A stretch of 64,000 nt of DNA from positions 124,001 through 188,000 of the forward strand of contig NZ_NIOF01000011.1 in the NCBI RefSeq assembly GCF_002205645.1. The letters are read 5' to 3'. Below the pieces are notes generated by a model. The model did no database searches, was not told the DNA's origin, and saw only the letters and a program-made list of their open reading frames with translations. The position numbers and the translations under genes were made by a program. Source of the stretch: Roseateles aquatilis (GTDB taxonomy: Bacteria > Pseudomonadota > Gammaproteobacteria > Burkholderiales > Burkholderiaceae_C). Position 1 is the stretch's first letter, and the number at the start of each line of letters is the position of its first letter. This document shows, piece by piece, positions 60,398-64,000 of the stretch.

Positions 60398-61468
60398 ATG
60401 GAGCTGAGCCTACGAGGCGTGAGCCATCGCGTCGGCGCGCAGCAGTTCCTGTATCCGATGGACCTGCGCCTGGCGCCGAACGCGGTGACGGTCCTGCTGG
60501 GCGCGACGCAGGCCGGCAAGACGACGTTGATGCGCCTGATGGCGGGCCTGGACAGGCCCAGCGAGGGCCAGGTCGGCGTGGACGGCACCGACGTGACCGG
60601 ATGGCCGGTGCGCAAGCGCGATGTCGCGATGGTCTACCAGCAGTTCATCAACTATCCGTCGATGACGGTGCGGGACAACATCGCCTCGCCGCTCAAGCTG
60701 CGTGGCCGTCTTGACCGCGACGCGATCGACCGGCGCGTGCGGCAGCTCGCGGACAAGCTGCACATCGACATGCATCTGGACAAGCTGCCGGCGCAGCTGT
60801 CCGGCGGGCAGCAGCAGCGCGTCGCGCTGGCGCGGGCAATGGCCAAGCAGGCGCCGCTGATGCTGCTGGACGAGCCGCTGGTGAACCTCGACTACAAGCT
60901 GCGCGAGGAACTGCGCGAGGAGCTCGGCCTGCTCTTCGCGGCCGGCGAGTCGACCGTCGTCTACGCCACCACCGAGCCGGCCGAGGCGCTGCAACTCGGC
61001 GGGCACACCGCGGTGATGGACGCCGGCGAGCTGCTGCAGTACGGCCCGACCGCCGAGGTCTTCCACCGCCCCGCCTCGCTGCGCGTGGCGCGCGCCTTCA
61101 GCGATCCGCCGATGAACCTGCTGATCGCGCAAGGCCTGGGCGACCGGCTGCAACTGCGCCCGGGCCTGGAGCTGGCGCTGCCGGGGCAGGGCGGCGTCAC
61201 CGTCGGCGTGCGGGCCGGCGCGCTGCGCGTCGAGCCGCGGCCCGGCGACATCGCGATCCGTGGCGAGGTCGAGCTGGCGGAGATCTCCGGCTCCGACACC
61301 TTCGTCCATGCGCGCACCGAGCTGGGCGAGCTCGTCGCGCAGTTGACCGGCGTGCACGACTTCCAGCTCGGCGCGCCGCTGACGCTGCACCTGAACGCGG
61401 CCCATGTCCACGTCTTCGACGCGGCCGGCCTGCTGACGCGCGCGCCCGAGCGCCGGGGAGACCGCTGA
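60398..61468 (+). CDS. glpS: Glycerol ABC transporter ATP-binding protein GlpS
   Basis: This 356-residue ATPase belongs to the GlpSTPQV glycerol importer first described in Rhizobium. Walker A is GATQAGKTT (a permitted variant), Q-loop MVYQQFINYPSMTVRDNIASPL, signature LSGGQQQR, and Walker B LMLLDEPLVNLD. The expected switch His position reads YATTEPAEAL, with Thr instead of His, so it may have weak or no hydrolysis at that site. A C-terminal TOBE/MalK-like regulatory domain follows. The next gene begins at its final base. Confidence 0.92.
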   Translation: MELSLRGVSHRVGAQQFLYPMDLRLAPNAVTVLLGATQAGKTTLMRLMAGLDRPSEGQVGVDGTDVTGWPVRKRDVAMVYQQFINYPSMTVRDNIASPLKLRGRLDRDAIDRRVRQLADKLHIDMHLDKLPAQLSGGQQQRVALARAMAKQAPLMLLDEPLVNLDYKLREELREELGLLFAAGESTVVYATTEPAEALQLGGHTAVMDAGELLQYGPTAEVFHRPASLRVARAFSDPPMNLLIAQGLGDRLQLRPGLELALPGQGGVTVGVRAGALRVEPRPGDIAIRGEVELAEISGSDTFVHARTELGELVAQLTGVHDFQLGAPLTLHLNAAHVHVFDAAGLLTRAPERRGDR

Positions 61469-62654
61469 TGGCGCGCATCGACCTGGACCTGGCCCATGCC
61501 TATCGCCCCGATCCGAAGGAGGACAGCGACTACGCGCTGCTGCCGCTGACGATGAGCTTCGAGGACGGCGGCGCGTATGCGCTGCTCGGGCCCTCGGGCT
61601 GCGGCAAGACGACGCTGCTGAACATCGTCTCCGGCCTGCTGCGGCCCTCTCAAGGCGGCGTGCGTTTCGACGGGCGCGACGTGACCGCGCTGACGCCGCA
61701 GCAGCGCAACATCGCGCAGGTGTTCCAGTTCCCCGTCATCTACGACACGATGACCGTGGCCGAGAACCTGGCTTTCCCGCTTCGCAACCGCGGCGTGGCG
61801 AAGGAGCGGATCCGGGCGCGCGTCGGCAGGATCGCCGAGATGCTGGAGCTCAGCGACCAACTGGACCGGCGCGCGTCGGGCCTGACGGCGGATGCGAAGC
61901 AGAAGATATCGCTCGGCCGCGGACTGGTGCGGGAGGACGTCTCGGCGGTGCTGTTCGACGAGCCGCTGACCGTCATCGATCCGCATCTGAAGTGGCAACT
62001 GCGACGCAAGCTCAAGCAGATCCACCACGAGCTCAAGCTGACGCTGATCTACGTCACGCACGACCAGGTGGAGGCGCTGACCTTCGCCGACCGCATCGTC
62101 GTGATGACGCGTGGCCGCGCGGTGCAGGTCGGCTCGGCGGGCGAGCTGTTCGAGCGACCCAGCCACCGTTTCGTCGGCCACTTCATCGGCTCGCCCGGCA
62201 TGAATTTCCTGCGCGCGGCAACGGACGCGTCCGGCGCGCTGACGCTGGCGGGCCGGCCCATCCCCGGCCAGGCCGACGGCGACGTGCCGGGGTGGCGCCC
62301 CGACGGCCGATTGCCGCCGGGCGCGGCGCTGTCGCTGGGCATCCGGCCGGAGTACGTCGAGGTCCACGCGCTGGCCGACGGCGGACCGCTGCCGGACGGC
62401 TGCGTCGCCGGTCAGGTGGAGCGCGTGCAGGACATCGGCACCTATTGGCTGCTGACCGCCGCGATCGGCGGCGAGACGCTGAAGGCGCGGCTGTCCGCGC
62501 AGTCGCACCCGCCGGCCGTCGGCGCGCGCGTGGCGCTGCGCGTGCTGGGCCCGCACACCTGCATCTACGGCGCGGACGACGCGCTGATCGCCACGGCGGC
62601 GCCGGGACGCGAGGAGCGCCCGGACCGCACGCGCCGCGACGCGGAGGACCTGCG

Positions 62655-62658
<4 letters not shown>
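61468..62658 (+). CDS. glpT: Glycerol ABC transporter ATP-binding protein GlpT
   Basis: This 396-residue ATPase is the partner of GlpS. Walker A GPSGCGKTT, Q-loop VFQFPVIYDTMTVAENLAFPL, Walker B AVLFDEPLTVIDP and switch VTHDQVEAL are all canonical. The ABC signature is not: LTADAKQKISLGRG replaces LSGGQQQR. With GlpS lacking the switch His and GlpT lacking the signature, the heterodimer probably has one active composite site. It has a C-terminal TOBE domain. It starts on the last base of glpS and overlaps glpP by four bases. The symbol here means the ABC subunit, not the GlpT antiporter. Confidence 0.92.
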
Positions 62659-63531
<873 letters not shown>

Positions 63532-63539
<8 letters not shown>

Positions 63540-64000
63540 GGGCCAAGGCCCGCGCGGCCGCTTCCGCAAGCGCTCGATCTTCCTGATCCTGTACCTGGTC
63601 TTCGCGCTGCTGCCCATCTACTGGATGGTCAACATGAGCTTCAGGACCAACGAGGAGATCCTGTCCAGCTTCAGCCTCTGGCCGCGGCACTTCTCGCTGG
63701 CCAGCTACCGGACCATCTTCACCGATCCGTCCTGGTACGGCGGCTACATCAACAGCCTGATCTACGTCGCGATCAACACGGTGATCTCGATCACGGTGGC
63801 GCTGCCGGCGGCGTATGCGTTCAGTCGCTACTCGTTCCTCGGCGACAAGCATGTCTTCTTCTGGCTGCTGACCAACCGGATGACGCCGCCGGCGGTCTTC
63901 CTGCTGCCGTTCTTCCAGCTCTACACGACGCTGGGGCTGATGGACACGCACCTGGCGGTCGCGCTGGCGCATCTGCTGTTCAACGTGCCGCTGGCGGTGT
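63532..64000 (+). CDS. glpQ: Glycerol ABC transporter permease GlpQ, truncated by the window edge
   Basis: The first 156 codons of the second permease are present. It starts MDEGQGPRGRFRKRSIFLIL, then continues FALLPIYWMVNMSFRTNEEILS and SLWPRHFSLASYRTIFTDPSWYGGYINSLIYVAINT, the MalG-like pattern of the family. The ATG at 63532 lies inside the glpP 3' end (eight-base overlap). The C-terminal half with the EAA loop, and the expected glycerol-binding protein gene glpV, lie beyond base 64000. Confidence 0.92.

Overview
The window is a GC-rich (about 70 % by eye), gene-dense chromosomal segment of a Gram-negative bacterium. Almost every gene shows strong G/C bias at third codon positions. Long TonB-dependent receptors, an Oar-type receptor, a PEP-CTERM secreted protein, a yybP-ykoY manganese riboswitch ahead of a GDT1-type exporter, and a glpKR/glpDSTPQ glycerol locus point to a betaproteobacterium. 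My inference is Burkholderiales, probably the Rubrivivax/Roseateles/Mitsuaria group. I saw no rRNA, tRNA, CRISPR array or complete insertion sequence.

Region 1 (1-30.8 kb) is dominated by cell-envelope turnover. It holds the tail of an S66 LD-carboxypeptidase, a TonB receptor, a cyclodeaminase/alanine-dehydrogenase family enzyme overlapping a lipoprotein PBP4, and a long minus-strand run: BadF-type sugar kinase, AmiD-type amidase, DppBCDF transporter, a StbD/StbE toxin-antitoxin pair, peptide-binding protein, LysR regulator, VanX/DdpX dipeptidase, a second LD-carboxypeptidase and an unknown protein. Upstream of that are an Oar-like TonB receptor and a second minus-strand operon: MurQ etherase, a small transposase-type HTH protein, an AmpG/MurT-like MFS transporter, a NagX-like membrane protein and a DigH-like glycosidase. 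A divergent L,D-transpeptidase-like lipoprotein and outer-membrane phospholipase A follow. Read together, this looks like a nearly complete system for taking up and dismantling peptidoglycan: cutting cross-links, stripping peptides from glycan, importing peptides and sugars, phosphorylating MurNAc and removing its lactyl ether. It is the most interesting system in the window.

Region 2 (31-54 kb) is mixed housekeeping and accessory material: two VOC proteins, a MATE transporter, an Abi-protein remnant, a PEP-CTERM protein, a second self-contained dipeptide ABC operon (permeases, ATPases, Tat-type binding protein), and a three-gene operon of a membrane-tethered receiver, an S45 acylase and a c-type cytochrome. 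It continues with a GST, a DUF6515-like protein, orphan XdhC and CoxG-like proteins, an acyltransferase, a WYL regulator, an NDH-2-like dehydrogenase and two coupled M16 homologues that both lack the zinc motif.

Region 3 (54-64 kb) has a manganese riboswitch and exporter, then a duplicated vapBC toxin-antitoxin locus in which the second toxin is destroyed by a 7-bp tandem duplication and truncation. The glycerol regulon follows: glpK and glpR leftwards, glpD-glpS-glpT-glpP-glpQ rightwards, cut by the window edge.
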